A DNA stretch of 64,000 nucleotides from Lachnospiraceae bacterium (GCA_017622875.1 JAGAQG010000040.1:1-64000); one strand, 5' to 3'. Counted from the stretch's first letter, positions 33,812-42,278 are shown. Numbers and translations: made by a program. Notes: generated by a model not told the origin, from the letters alone.

Positions 33812-35050
33812 ATGTTTATGAATACAGAAACTCTATTATCGCAAGCAAATGAATTTGAACAGAAAATTATTGAATACCGAAGATTTCTTCACATGCATCC
33901 CGAAACAGGATTTGATTTAAAAATCACAAAGGAATATGTGAAAAATGAATTGATTCAGATGGGCTATGAACCGCAGGAATGTGGAAAATGCGGTCTCATT
34001 GTTTTGGTCGGCGGAAGAAAGCCTGGAAAAACTTTTATGCTGCGTGCAGACATGGATGCATTGCAGATTCAGGAACAGGCAGATGTAGAATTTAAATCTT
34101 TGCATGAGGGAAAAATGCACGCCTGTGGTCATGACATGCACACAGCCATGCTTCTTGGTGCCGCAAGGCTGTTAAAAACACATGAATCTGAAATCAAAGG
34201 CACTGTAAAATTAATGTTTCAACCTGCCGAAGAGACTTTGGAAGGTGCCAAAGATATGCTCGAAGCCGGTGTATTAGAAAATCCAAAGACTGATGCTGCA
34301 CTAATGATTCATGTAACTCTGGGAATGCCCTTATCAACCGGAAGCGCAATCATCTGTGATGGTGGCATCAGCGCCCCTACTGCAGATTATTTTGAAATCA
34401 AAATTCAAGGAAAAGGCTGCCACGGTGCCATGCCGGAGTTAGGCGTTGATCCAATTACCATTGCTTCGCATATTGTTATTGCCTTACAAGAATTACATGC
34501 CAGAGAACTTGCCATGGCAGATGATGCGGTTCTTACAATTGGCACTATTCAAGCAGGGGATGCAAATAACATTATTCCAGATACGGTAGTCTTACGTGGC
34601 ACCATGCGTGCATATGATGAAAACATCAGAAAACGTTTGAAAGTACGTTTGGAAGAAATCAGCAAGGGAATTGCAAAAACATTTAGAGGCGTAGTAGATG
34701 TTTGCTTTACCAGTGGATGCCCTACCCTATTAAATGATGCAAATATTTCTGCTGATGTCACGAAATACTGTAAAGAACTTTTGGGTGAAGACATGGCGTT
34801 TTCTCAATCAGAATTAAGATCACTGGCTTCTTCCAATGCCAAAGCTACGAAGGCTGTTGGTTCAGAGGATTTTGCTTATATCAGCCATCAAGTCCCCTCT
34901 ATCATGGTTGCATTAACTGCCGGAAATGTAGAAAATGGCTGTCCTTATCCTTTGCATCACCCAAAAGTAATTTTTGATGAAGATGCATTGGCAATCGGCA
35001 GCAGTATTTATGCCTATTCAGCCATGCGCTGGCTTGAGGAGCATTCCTAA
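33812..35050 (+). CDS. M20-family amidohydrolase
   Basis: A 412-residue M20 zinc peptidase/amidohydrolase of the aminoacylase-hippurate hydrolase branch. Metal and catalytic motifs: LHMHPETGF, MLRADMDALQIQE, HACGHDMHTAMLLGAA, FQPAEETLEGA, and a dimerisation domain opening ISAPTADYFEIKIQGKGCHGA. It removes acyl groups from N-acyl amino acids or related amides. It has AGAAAGG before the ATG and follows lysR in one unit, with a terminator right after it. Confidence 0.9.
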   Translation: MFMNTETLLSQANEFEQKIIEYRRFLHMHPETGFDLKITKEYVKNELIQMGYEPQECGKCGLIVLVGGRKPGKTFMLRADMDALQIQEQADVEFKSLHEGKMHACGHDMHTAMLLGAARLLKTHESEIKGTVKLMFQPAEETLEGAKDMLEAGVLENPKTDAALMIHVTLGMPLSTGSAIICDGGISAPTADYFEIKIQGKGCHGAMPELGVDPITIASHIVIALQELHARELAMADDAVLTIGTIQAGDANNIIPDTVVLRGTMRAYDENIRKRLKVRLEEISKGIAKTFRGVVDVCFTSGCPTLLNDANISADVTKYCKELLGEDMAFSQSELRSLASSNAKATKAVGSEDFAYISHQVPSIMVALTAGNVENGCPYPLHHPKVIFDEDALAIGSSIYAYSAMRWLEEHS

Positions 35051-35059
35051 ATATAAAAA

Positions 35060-35094
35060 GTGTAAGGTCTTAATCACTAAATAAGACCTTACAC
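35060..35094 (+). terminator. Terminator after the amidohydrolase gene
   Basis: A 13-bp perfect stem, GTGTAAGGTCTTA and its complement, with a 9-nt loop followed by CTTAATTTT. Confidence 0.85.
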
Positions 35095-35118
35095 CTTAAT
35101 TTTAAAGTTACTTTTTCT

Positions 35119-35307
35119 TTATGGTTTAAAATTATCTGTATTCACACCAAGGGCATGCAATTTGTTTTCCTGTACTTTTAACTGATAGTCCAATTCTAAA
35201 TTTGTGCCTGTCTCAGCCGCCTTGATTCTCAACAAATTCACATAAAAATTGATTTCGTTGTTAATCATTTCCAATTGATTCATTTCATCAAACATCCTTT
35301 CACGCAC
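35119..35307 (-). CDS. Small hypothetical helical protein
   Basis: A 62-residue (GTG start) or 58-residue (ATG at 35295) protein, almost wholly helical and charged (MNQLEMINNEINFYVNLLRIKAAETG). GAGG lies 4 nt before the GTG. It has no recognised family, lies between two terminators, and resembles small cytosolic coiled-coil proteins of Firmicutes. Coding is plausible but not certain. Confidence 0.5.
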   Translation of the reverse strand: MRERMFDEMNQLEMINNEINFYVNLLRIKAAETGTNLELDYQLKVQENKLHALGVNTDNFKP

Positions 35308-35450
35308 CTTTCCTCTATACTGATAAGTATATTATAAAGTGCTTTCGTTGCAGGTGTAAAGCCTTATTTAATAATTATCAACGTACTATGGATTGGATAA
35401 GTCGGCAGATTCATTGCCCAGATATAATGAGAAGCCCCCAAAAGGCAGAA

Positions 35451-35480
35451 AATGAGAGGGAAATGTGCTCCCCTCTCATT
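35451..35480 (-). terminator. Terminator of the GltD-like gene
   Basis: A 10-bp perfect stem, AATGAGAGGG and its complement, with a 10-nt loop and ATTTTCTG following on the minus strand, about 100 nt after the stop codon. Confidence 0.7.
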
Positions 35481-35575
35481 ATGATCTTTGTATTATATTA
35501 TACATTTATTCCGTAAAATGGCTATTGGCATATTATACAAATTTTAATTCTAAAAATTAGTTTCCATTCCTTTCA

Positions 35576-36808
35576 CTAATCTTCCTTCGGCAAACTCTGC
35601 ATGTATTCATGCATGGCTTCTGCAACCACCTTGCTATGCGCGACAGCTTCTACAACGGTACGAGCACCATTTACAACATCACCGGATGCAAAGATTCCTG
35701 GTCTTGATGTAAATCCTCTCTCGTCTGCTGCAAGAAGTCCTCTTGCATTTGCTTTTAAACCTTCGGTCGTATTTACCAGACGTGACTGCGGTCCCTGACT
35801 GATGGAAATGATAACACTGTCAGCAGTATGAAGGGTATCGCTTCCTTCCACCTCTTCAAAGGTACCGTCTTCGTGCTCGATCACATCTCTGAAGATCACG
35901 CCTTCATCTACAATCTCCACCGGCTTCTTATTATATTCAAATTTCACACCTTCCAACTGTGCATAACTGAATTCATACTCGCTGGCTGCAACCTTTTTGG
36001 TAATTGAATAACAGGTAAGATCATGAGACCCTTTACGAATGGCAGTTCTTGCAACATCCATCGCAGCATTTCCTGCACCGATTACAATGACTTTATTTCC
36101 CAGCTTATAACTGTCCGGATTGTTCAGGTAATTGATGCCAAAATGAACATGTCCTAATGATTCTCCTTTGATTTTCAATGAGTTTGGTTTCCATACACCT
36201 GTACCTACAAAAATCGCTTTATAGCCATCACGGAATAAATCTTCAATGGTAATCGCTCCGCCGATTGTCGTATTTGGTCGAACCTTGATTCCCTTTAATT
36301 CCAGATGACGATATTCTATATCATCCAGCACAGACTTTGGAAGTCTGAATTCTGGAATCCCATATCTTAAGACGCCGCCAATTTTGTCTTTTCCTTCAAA
36401 AATCGTTACCTGATAACCATATCTTGCAAGAATGATTGCAATGGTGATACCTGCAGGACCAGAACCGATAATTGCAACTCTCATACCATTGGATGGCGCA
36501 GGCCCCTTTGTCATCTGATTTGCATAAGTACTGGAAATATAATTTTCAATAACAGAAAAATGTACCGGCGCACCTTTCTTTCCTAAAACACAATGCCCTT
36601 CACACTGTTTCTCATGATTACATACCAGACTGCAGACTGTGGTCAGCGGATTATTCTCAAAGAGCATCCAGCCTGCTTCATTTAATTTGTTTTCCTTCAA
36701 AAGACGAATTGCCTCCGGAATGTTTGTGCCTATCGGACATCCTTTCTGGCACTGCGGTTTTTTACACTGCAGACAACGATTCGCCTCGTCCATCACATGT
36801 AATGCCAT
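35576..36808 (-). CDS. GltD-like NAD(P)H-dependent iron-sulfur flavoprotein
   Basis: A 410-residue protein of the glutamate synthase small subunit family. Two N-terminal cysteine groups (CLQCKKPQCQKGCP near 14-25; CSLVCNHEKQCEGHC near 58-72) should bind [4Fe-4S] clusters. An FAD site follows (AIIGSGPAGIT), then an NAD(P)H site (VIVIGAGNAAMDVARTA). The C-terminal FASGDVVNGARTVVEAVAHSK is standard. No large glutamate synthase subunit gene adjoins, so it may be a stand-alone electron carrier or transhydrogenase partner. Such lone copies are common in Clostridia. Confidence 0.88.
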   Translation of the reverse strand: MALHVMDEANRCLQCKKPQCQKGCPIGTNIPEAIRLLKENKLNEAGWMLFENNPLTTVCSLVCNHEKQCEGHCVLGKKGAPVHFSVIENYISSTYANQMTKGPAPSNGMRVAIIGSGPAGITIAIILARYGYQVTIFEGKDKIGGVLRYGIPEFRLPKSVLDDIEYRHLELKGIKVRPNTTIGGAITIEDLFRDGYKAIFVGTGVWKPNSLKIKGESLGHVHFGINYLNNPDSYKLGNKVIVIGAGNAAMDVARTAIRKGSHDLTCYSITKKVAASEYEFSYAQLEGVKFEYNKKPVEIVDEGVIFRDVIEHEDGTFEEVEGSDTLHTADSVIISISQGPQSRLVNTTEGLKANARGLLAADERGFTSRPGIFASGDVVNGARTVVEAVAHSKVVAEAMHEYMQSLPKED

Positions 36809-37009
36809 AATAATACCTCCCTAGTAAAATCTTTCCCTTAAACGTGAACCGCCACGATTTACAAACAGATTATGCCGCAGCGGAAATCCCCTATGCTTTT
36901 TATTATCTCATATTTTAAAAGCTTTGGTAGGTATTTTTTTTAGAACATTTTAGACATTTTTATAATATTGTATGCTTCCTGAACAATTTCTGGAAATTCG
37001 TTCACGTTA

Positions 37010-37064
37010 TTGACATATGTCAAAAATAGCGTTATCATAATTTCATATAAATGGCATATGTCAT
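37010..37064 (+). promoter_or_regulatory. Promoter with twin palindromic operators, DUF134 operon
   Basis: TTGACA (37010-37015), 17 bp and TATCAT (37033-37038) form the promoter. The -35 is part of a perfect 14-bp palindrome TTGACATATGTCAA (37010-37023). A near copy, ATGGCATATGTCAT (37051-37064), lies past the start site, 41 bp away (about four helical turns), a layout suited to repression by looping or dimer pairing. Confidence 0.7.
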
Positions 37065-37088
37065 AAAACATTGAAAGAGGTAATCGTT

Positions 37089-37466
37089 ATGCCTAGACCT
37101 AGAAAATGCCGCAAAGTCTGCTGTCTGCCAAATGAAAAAGAATTTATTCCGGCAAATGGCTGTGCCGGACGTCCTTTTATTATCATGACCGTAGACGAAT
37201 ATGAAACGATTCGACTCATTGATAAAGAGGGCTTTTCGCAGGAAGAATGCGGTGAATATATGCACATTGCCCGCACCACCGTTCAGCAGATTTATACCAG
37301 TGCGCGTAAAAAGCTTGCGGAAACTTTAGCAGAGGGACGACCGTTAAAAATCGAGGGCGGAGATTACCAGCTCTGTGACGGAAAAGAGCACACCTGCGGA
37401 TGCGGTGGCTGCCGAAAACACAGACGAGAACGAATTCAGACATCAGAAACGGAGGAATCATCATGA
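37089..37466 (+). CDS. DUF134-family HTH protein
   Basis: A 125-residue protein of the DUF134 family, which resembles region 4 of sigma factors. PRPRKCRKVCCLP at the start, then VDEYETIRLIDKEGFSQEECGEYMHIARTTVQQIYTSARKKL as the HTH, then a cysteine/histidine-rich tail (CDGKEHTCGCGGCRKHRR) that may bind metal. AGAGG precedes the ATG. Its stop overlaps the start of the NifX-like gene (ATGA). This pair is common in anaerobes; it probably regulates its own operon through the TGACATATGTCA palindromes, maybe in response to iron or another metal. The regulatory role is inferred. Confidence 0.87.
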   Translation: MPRPRKCRKVCCLPNEKEFIPANGCAGRPFIIMTVDEYETIRLIDKEGFSQEECGEYMHIARTTVQQIYTSARKKLAETLAEGRPLKIEGGDYQLCDGKEHTCGCGGCRKHRRERIQTSETEESS

Positions 37467-37867
37467 AAATTGCAGTAACATACGAAAACGGACAGGTATT
37501 CCAGCATTTTGGACACACAGAATATTTTAAGGTATATGAAGTGGAAGAAGGAAAAGTTGTGAGTGCAGAGGTTGTTGATACAAACGGAAGCGGACACGGT
37601 GCATTAGCAGGTGTTTTAGTTGAACTTGGTGTAGATGCTTTAATCTGCGGCGGCATCGGCGGCGGTGCAAGAAACGCTTTAGGTGCAGTTGGCATCACAA
37701 TCTACGGTGGGGTATCCGGTGATGCTGATGCAGCAGTTGCAGCATTTTTAGCTGACAGCCTTGATTTCAACCCGAACGCAACATGCAGCCATCATGGGGA
37801 GGGCCATCACCACGAAGAAGGTCACACCTGTGGTAATCACGGATGTGGAAGCCACAGCTGTCATTAA
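37463..37867 (+). CDS. NifX/NifB-like cofactor-binding protein
   Basis: A 134-residue protein with the dinitrogenase iron-molybdenum cofactor domain (residues 1-105; IAVTYENGQVFQHFGHTEYFKVYEV, ALICGGIGGGARNALGAVGI). Its tail (about 107-134) is rich in histidine and cysteine (CSHHGEGHHHEEGHTCGNHG), suggesting metal binding. No nitrogenase genes are present; stand-alone members are thought to carry iron-sulfur or other metal clusters. It is coupled to the DUF134 gene by a 4-nt overlap. Confidence 0.88.
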   Translation: MKIAVTYENGQVFQHFGHTEYFKVYEVEEGKVVSAEVVDTNGSGHGALAGVLVELGVDALICGGIGGGARNALGAVGITIYGGVSGDADAAVAAFLADSLDFNPNATCSHHGEGHHHEEGHTCGNHGCGSHSCH

Positions 37868-37900
37868 TTACAATTGAATTTATCGCCTCTTAGGTTGAAG

Positions 37901-37931
37901 GAAGCTTCCCGTATCTGCAGCGGGGAGCTTC
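37901..37931 (+). terminator. Terminator after the NifX-like gene
   Basis: GAAGCTTCCCG pairs with CGGGGAGCTTC around a 9-10-nt loop, followed by TTTTGTATT. Confidence 0.8.
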
Positions 37932-37974
37932 TTTTGTATTGCTCGAAAAAAATCTTAAGATTTTCTTAGGTGCA

Positions 37975-38023
37975 TTGACAAGTTGGTTTTCCCGCAATAT
38001 TATATAGGTAATCTATATATAGA
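37975..38023 (+). promoter_or_regulatory. padR promoter and operator
   Basis: TTGACA (37975-37980), 17 bp, TATTAT (37998-38003). Directly downstream lies the perfect 12-bp palindrome TCTATATATAGA (38012-38023), where a PadR dimer would block transcription, so autorepression is likely. Confidence 0.65.
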
Positions 38024-38050
38024 CAATCTACACATGAAGGAGGAATCATC

Positions 38051-38380
38051 ATGGCAATTGACAAATCTCTCATTTCCGGCAGCATGTCCATGCTGATCTT
38101 AAAATTGCTTTCCGAAAAAGACATGTACGGATATGAAATGATTGATACTTTAAGGAAACGTTCTGAAAACATTTTCGAATTAAAGGCCGGCACATTGTAT
38201 CCGCTGCTGCATTCTTTAGAGGATAAAAATTTCCTGACCTGCTACGAACAGGAGGTTTCCGGAAAAGTGCGAAAATATTACAGTATTACAAAGGACGGGC
38301 GCAAATTCTTAGAAAGCAAACGAAGTGAGTGGGAACAGTATGCGAAAGCAGTGACCAATGTATTGGCATTGGAGGTGTAA
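38051..38380 (+). CDS. PadR-family repressor
   Basis: A 109-residue PadR protein: winged HTH with SMSMLILKLLSEKDMYGYEMIDTLRKRS, FELKAGTLYPLLHSLEDKNFL, and the wing RKYYSITKDGRKFL. It precedes by 1 bp a gene whose N-terminus is a HAAS domain, the usual partner of PadR regulators. The palindrome over its own start site suggests autorepression and control of the whole two-gene operon. Confidence 0.92.
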   Translation: MAIDKSLISGSMSMLILKLLSEKDMYGYEMIDTLRKRSENIFELKAGTLYPLLHSLEDKNFLTCYEQEVSGKVRKYYSITKDGRKFLESKRSEWEQYAKAVTNVLALEV

Positions 38381-38381
38381 C

Positions 38382-39743
38382 ATGAAGCTTGATGAATATT
38401 TGGAAATTGTTTCTGAACAGATTCGATACACGAAGATTCGCTCTACCGTGACAGAAGAGCTGAAAAATCACATTTTAGATCAGGCTGAGTGCTACGAAGA
38501 ATGTGGTGCCTTCCCAGAAGAAGCACTGGAGCGTGCAGTACGGGAAATGGGTGACCCGGTGGAAACAGGGGTCGCAATGGATCGAATTCACAGACCTCAG
38601 ATGAACTGGGGGATTGTGGCTGCTATTGCGGTAATCAGCATTTTAAGTGTTGGTGTTTTTTATGCCGCCAATATCATTGCACATGATATTTACCCATGGC
38701 AGCGACAGGCAATGTTTGTACTGGTCGGATTTCTTCTCATGCTGTTCGTTTATCGGATGGATTACAGTATTTTAGAGAAGTTTCGCTGGAAGCCGGCTGT
38801 TTTGTTTTTCCTTTTTATGGTTCTTGGATGGCTGTTCTTTTCACAGTCGATTTATGGAGTAAGACGCTGGATCAGCATGGGGCCATTCTCATTTTCCATT
38901 TCAGAGGGAATGCTGTTATACATTCCATTATTTGCTGCAGCACTTTATTCCTTCCGCGGAGAGGGTTATCGGGTTCTGTTAAAGATCCTCCCGATGATTT
39001 TACTGCCTGTTTATTTTGTTTTTATCACACCAGATCTTGGCAGCGCCGCAATTCTTTTTACCTGCCTGTTCTGCTTATTTATTTTTGCAGTTTGGAAAGG
39101 CTGGTATCAGGTGCACAAAAAACTGGTAGCCAGTATTTTCAGTGGAACTGTTCTGCTAGCTCCTTTTGTTTCGCTTGGATATTTTTACTTCTTCGGGGCG
39201 GAATATCAGGCGGCACGCATTCGCAGCTGGTTTACGCAAAGCGGGGATGCTTCCTTTATTATAAATATGACCAGAAATATGCGTGAAAGCAGTGCGCTGG
39301 TTGGCAGCAGTGAAAAAGCTTTGGACTGGTTCGTGAATGGAGCGACCACTGATTATTTGACTGATTATATTCTGGTTTCCATGTGCAGTATTTATGGAGT
39401 ACTTCTGACTGTTGCAATTGTTACCGGATTAGTCTTTATTATAATGAAAACTTTCCGAATTTCTGTAACACAGAAAAATCAGCTTGGAATGATCGTTGGG
39501 GTCGGCTGTGGCCTTGTGTTTTTGGTAAAAACGACTCTGGGAATTTTGATGAATTTACAATTGATTCCTTATGTTTCCATCAGTATGCCATTTCTTTCTT
39601 ACGGTGGCAGCGGCACGATTGTATCTTATATTTTACTTGGACTAGTGCTTAGCATTTACCGTTATAAAAATATTTTACCAAACAAGAATACCCTTACACC
39701 AAAGAGATACTTAAGATTGAAATTAACATGGGAGACAAGGTAA
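38382..39743 (+). CDS. HAAS domain fused to FtsW/RodA/SpoVE glycosyltransferase
   Basis: A 453-residue protein. Residues 1-75 form a HAAS/permease-prefix domain (LDEYLEIVSEQIRYTKIRSTVTEELKNHI, DPVETG), followed by about ten membrane segments of the SEDS family (FtsW/RodA): YGVRRWISMGPFSFSISEG, ITPDLGSAAILF, and PFLSYGGSGTIVSYILLG. The TDYILVS stretch fits the catalytic aspartate loop (usually HTDFIF). SEDS proteins polymerise peptidoglycan strands. Control by PadR and the HAAS fusion suggest a non-housekeeping, stress-induced enzyme. GGAGGTG precedes the ATG at 38382. Its stop codon lies in the loop of the terminator hairpin. Confidence 0.85.
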   Translation: MKLDEYLEIVSEQIRYTKIRSTVTEELKNHILDQAECYEECGAFPEEALERAVREMGDPVETGVAMDRIHRPQMNWGIVAAIAVISILSVGVFYAANIIAHDIYPWQRQAMFVLVGFLLMLFVYRMDYSILEKFRWKPAVLFFLFMVLGWLFFSQSIYGVRRWISMGPFSFSISEGMLLYIPLFAAALYSFRGEGYRVLLKILPMILLPVYFVFITPDLGSAAILFTCLFCLFIFAVWKGWYQVHKKLVASIFSGTVLLAPFVSLGYFYFFGAEYQAARIRSWFTQSGDASFIINMTRNMRESSALVGSSEKALDWFVNGATTDYLTDYILVSMCSIYGVLLTVAIVTGLVFIIMKTFRISVTQKNQLGMIVGVGCGLVFLVKTTLGILMNLQLIPYVSISMPFLSYGGSGTIVSYILLGLVLSIYRYKNILPNKNTLTPKRYLRLKLTWETR

Positions 39744-39753
39744 CTTGTCTCCC
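39730..39753. terminator. Hairpin overlapping the end of the FtsW-like gene
   Basis: GGGAGACAAG and its complement around a 4-nt loop that contains most of the TAA stop codon. No long T-run follows; it lies between convergent genes. Confidence 0.55.
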
Positions 39754-39766
39754 ACTAATCATCTCG

Positions 39767-40882
39767 TTATTCTCGATTATTCAAATCATTTCTAACCAGC
39801 TGATAAATCGCTGCCACCGTCGGTACGCCAAGCAGCATTCCCGGGATTCCCATGATTCCACCGCCAATGGTAACTGCCGCCAGCACCCAGACACCAGGAA
39901 GTCCGATAGAGCTTCCCACTACCTTAGGGTAAATGAGATTTCCTTCCAGCTGCTGCAGGATTACCACAAAGATCAAGAAAACCACTGCCTGGAGCGGATT
40001 CACTGTCATAATCATAAATGCGCCCACAGCAGCACCGATATATGCTCCTGCCACAGGAATCAATGCTGTAAATCCAATGAGTGTACCAATCATCATCGCA
40101 TAAGGCAGACGTAAGATCGTCATGCCAATGATACAAAGTACTCCTAAGACAACCGCCTCGATACACTGTCCCACGATAAATTTATGGAAGCAATGATCAA
40201 AAATCCCCACTACATAACGAATCTTTTCATTCCATTCTGGTTTTAAATAGTGATCTGTCACACGTTTTAACTGACCGCCAAGCGTTTCCTTTCCGATCAG
40301 CAGATAGATTGCAAAAATCAGTCCGATCACGAACTGTGCGATCACTGAAATCGTAGAGGACACCGCACTGACCGCTACCTGCGCAACTCCGCCAACCCCT
40401 GCTGCCAATACCTGCAGCATCTGTGTGATCTTTTCCTGCCAGTTAATTGCCGTGAGAGATGCAACTGTTTCCTCTGACATGACAGAAGCCAGCACACCAC
40501 TCTCTTCCAGCCAGTCAATTGCCGCATCAATTGCCTCCGGCACTTCTGCCACCAGTAATCTTACGCAGCTTACCAGTTCCGGTACGACCAACAGAATTAC
40601 AAGGACTACGACTGCCACCAACGTCAGCATTGCTCCCAGCAGACATACAACTCTTCTGTTTCCCGTTACTTTACTGTTCTGGCTCTTCGGGAAATAATGT
40701 TGTTCATAAAAACTCATTAAAATATTGAGAACGTAAGCGATCACACATCCAAGGATCAAGGAACTTGCCGCTCCAAACAATACGCCCACAAAACCAGTCA
40801 GACTGCTCCAGTAATGAATCGCCAAAAAGGTAAGAAAAACTGTTACCCCCAGGCGAAAGCAGCCTTTCCATTCTACTTTCAT
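39767..40882 (-). CDS. AI-2E family membrane permease
   Basis: A 371-residue AI-2E/UPF0118 family protein with about eight membrane segments. The C-terminal half has VLGVLCIIGMTILRLPYAMMIGTLIGFTALIPVAGAYIGA and GSSIGLPGVWVLAAVTIGGGIMGIPGMLLGVP (both read in part), the conserved family core. Members export small molecules or act as ion antiporters; the substrate is unknown. It is followed on the same strand by no other gene before the terminator and is preceded, 22 bp upstream, by the alarmone synthetase gene. Confidence 0.9.
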   Translation of the reverse strand: MKVEWKGCFRLGVTVFLTFLAIHYWSSLTGFVGVLFGAASSLILGCVIAYVLNILMSFYEQHYFPKSQNSKVTGNRRVVCLLGAMLTLVAVVVLVILLVVPELVSCVRLLVAEVPEAIDAAIDWLEESGVLASVMSEETVASLTAINWQEKITQMLQVLAAGVGGVAQVAVSAVSSTISVIAQFVIGLIFAIYLLIGKETLGGQLKRVTDHYLKPEWNEKIRYVVGIFDHCFHKFIVGQCIEAVVLGVLCIIGMTILRLPYAMMIGTLIGFTALIPVAGAYIGAAVGAFMIMTVNPLQAVVFLIFVVILQQLEGNLIYPKVVGSSIGLPGVWVLAAVTIGGGIMGIPGMLLGVPTVAAIYQLVRNDLNNRE

Positions 40883-40904
40883 AATTTTTTTCTCCTCAAA
40901 AATT

Positions 40905-41612
40905 TTATTCTACATCATAGGTATTTTCCGACTCCACATGCTCGCGAAGAGAATCCATTCTGGCATCCAGCTGTGCGCTTAAATCCGCACAGTCCTGAAG
41001 CTCTTTCGCCATCTCTTCTGTAAAATCAAAGTCTTTTTTATAGCGCAGCTGATGCTCAAGACTTGCCCAGAAATCCATGGCAATGGTACGCAGCTGAATC
41101 TCTACCTGCATGATACGTTTTTCATGCTCCAGAAAAATCGGTACAGTAACGATCAGATGCAGACTTCGATATCCATTTGGCTTCGGATTTGCTATGTAAT
41201 CTTTCTTTTCTAATAATGTAATATCATCCTGCTTTAATAATGCATCTGCCAAAAGATATACATCATCTACAAAAGAACAAATGACGCGTACACCCGCCAC
41301 ATCATGAATATGTTCTTCTATCGTATCTAAAGTAAGCGGCAGATCTCTTCTTTCCAGTTTTTCCTTAATGCTGTCCAGTTTTTTCAATCTGCTCTTGATA
41401 CCGCTGATTGGATTTCTGTCATAGCGAAGGGAAAATTCTTCATTTAATACATTAAATTTTGTTTCTACTTCCATAATGGCACAACGATAATATGCCATCA
41501 GACGATTATATCTTTCAAGAATCCCTTTCGACCAGCTCATCATTTCGTCATCAAACAACGCATCCAAAAGCTTTCTTTCACGAACCTTATCTTCCAATAC
41601 ACTATTTTTCAT
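40905..41612 (-). CDS. Small alarmone synthetase, RelA/SpoT domain
   Basis: A 235-residue synthetase-only (p)ppGpp synthase of the YjbM/RelQ kind. Motifs: DVAGVRVICSFVDDVY, KPNGYRSLHLIV, and EIQLRTIAMDFWASLEHQLRYK, the last two being the ATP/GTP-binding and catalytic strands; a long helical C-terminus follows. There is no hydrolase, TGS or ACT domain. The frame is open to 41669, but AGGAGG lies 10 nt before the ATG at 41612. It makes pppGpp/ppGpp under stress, often transcriptionally induced. Confidence 0.9.
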   Translation of the reverse strand: MKNSVLEDKVRERKLLDALFDDEMMSWSKGILERYNRLMAYYRCAIMEVETKFNVLNEEFSLRYDRNPISGIKSRLKKLDSIKEKLERRDLPLTLDTIEEHIHDVAGVRVICSFVDDVYLLADALLKQDDITLLEKKDYIANPKPNGYRSLHLIVTVPIFLEHEKRIMQVEIQLRTIAMDFWASLEHQLRYKKDFDFTEEMAKELQDCADLSAQLDARMDSLREHVESENTYDVE

Positions 41613-41713
41613 ACCTACAAAACCTCCTGTGTATACGGTTTCTTCCACTTTTATATTAACATAATTCACCTTCAGAACATATAATATTTCGATAAACTTT
41701 TAAGGAATTTTTT

Positions 41714-42220
41714 ATGAATTTTTGTCCAAACCATTTTCAAGGAATTTCCTTCTTTTCTTCCGTAATGACCCGAAGGCCGGATTCCTTTGCAAATATCTGC
41801 GGAAGTGATGATTTTCCGGATATCCGCGGGCAGGTCCGTCTTTTCCAGACCAGATACGGAGTACTGCTCGTCACAGAAGTATTTGGTCTTCCAAGAGAAT
41901 ACGTGGAATGTTCAGAATCCATCTTTGCCTACCATATCCACGAAGGAGATGACTGCAGCGGAAATATGTCTGACCCATTTGCCGATGCAATGGCCCATTA
42001 TAATCCGGATAACTGTGAACATCCTGCGCACGCCGGGGATCTTCCTCCATTGTTTGGAAATGATGGCTATGCATTTTCTGCATTTTTGACTGATAAATTC
42101 TGTGCCTGCGAGGTCATCGGAAGAACAATCATCATTCACCGCAATCCTGATGATTTCACTACCCAGCCATCCGGCAATTCCGGAGCCAAAATTGCCTGTG
42201 GCGTCATTCAAAGAGCCTGA
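41714..42220 (+). CDS. Cu/Zn superoxide dismutase-like protein
   Basis: A 168-residue protein with all metal ligands of Cu/Zn SOD in order: AYHIHEG (two copper histidines), AHYNP (bridging histidine), CEHPAHAGDLPPL (zinc histidines and aspartate), and IIIHRNPDDFTTQPSGNSGAKIACGVI (last copper histidine, disulfide cysteine). It has no signal peptide or lipobox, unlike most bacterial SodC, so it would be cytoplasmic. The N-terminal 50 residues (MNFCPNHFQGISFFSS) are unlike known SODs. AAGGAA precedes the ATG. SOD activity is inferred; such proteins in strict anaerobes are not well studied. Confidence 0.82.
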   Translation: MNFCPNHFQGISFFSSVMTRRPDSFANICGSDDFPDIRGQVRLFQTRYGVLLVTEVFGLPREYVECSESIFAYHIHEGDDCSGNMSDPFADAMAHYNPDNCEHPAHAGDLPPLFGNDGYAFSAFLTDKFCACEVIGRTIIIHRNPDDFTTQPSGNSGAKIACGVIQRA

Positions 42221-42243
42221 TCCGTATCTGCTCTTTCACTAAA

Positions 42244-42271
42244 AAGGAGTTCTGCCGGGGCAGAACTCCTT
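42244..42271. terminator. Bidirectional terminator, SOD-like and EamA genes
   Basis: AAGGAGTTCTGC and its complement around a short loop, between convergent genes, with A-rich and T-rich flanks. Confidence 0.85.
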
Positions 42272-42278
42272 CTATATC

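Noticed and set aside
35451..35480. Small RNA between the GltD-like gene and the 62-residue gene
   Set aside because: The hairpin is adequately explained as the terminator of the GltD-like gene and no separate promoter is evident.
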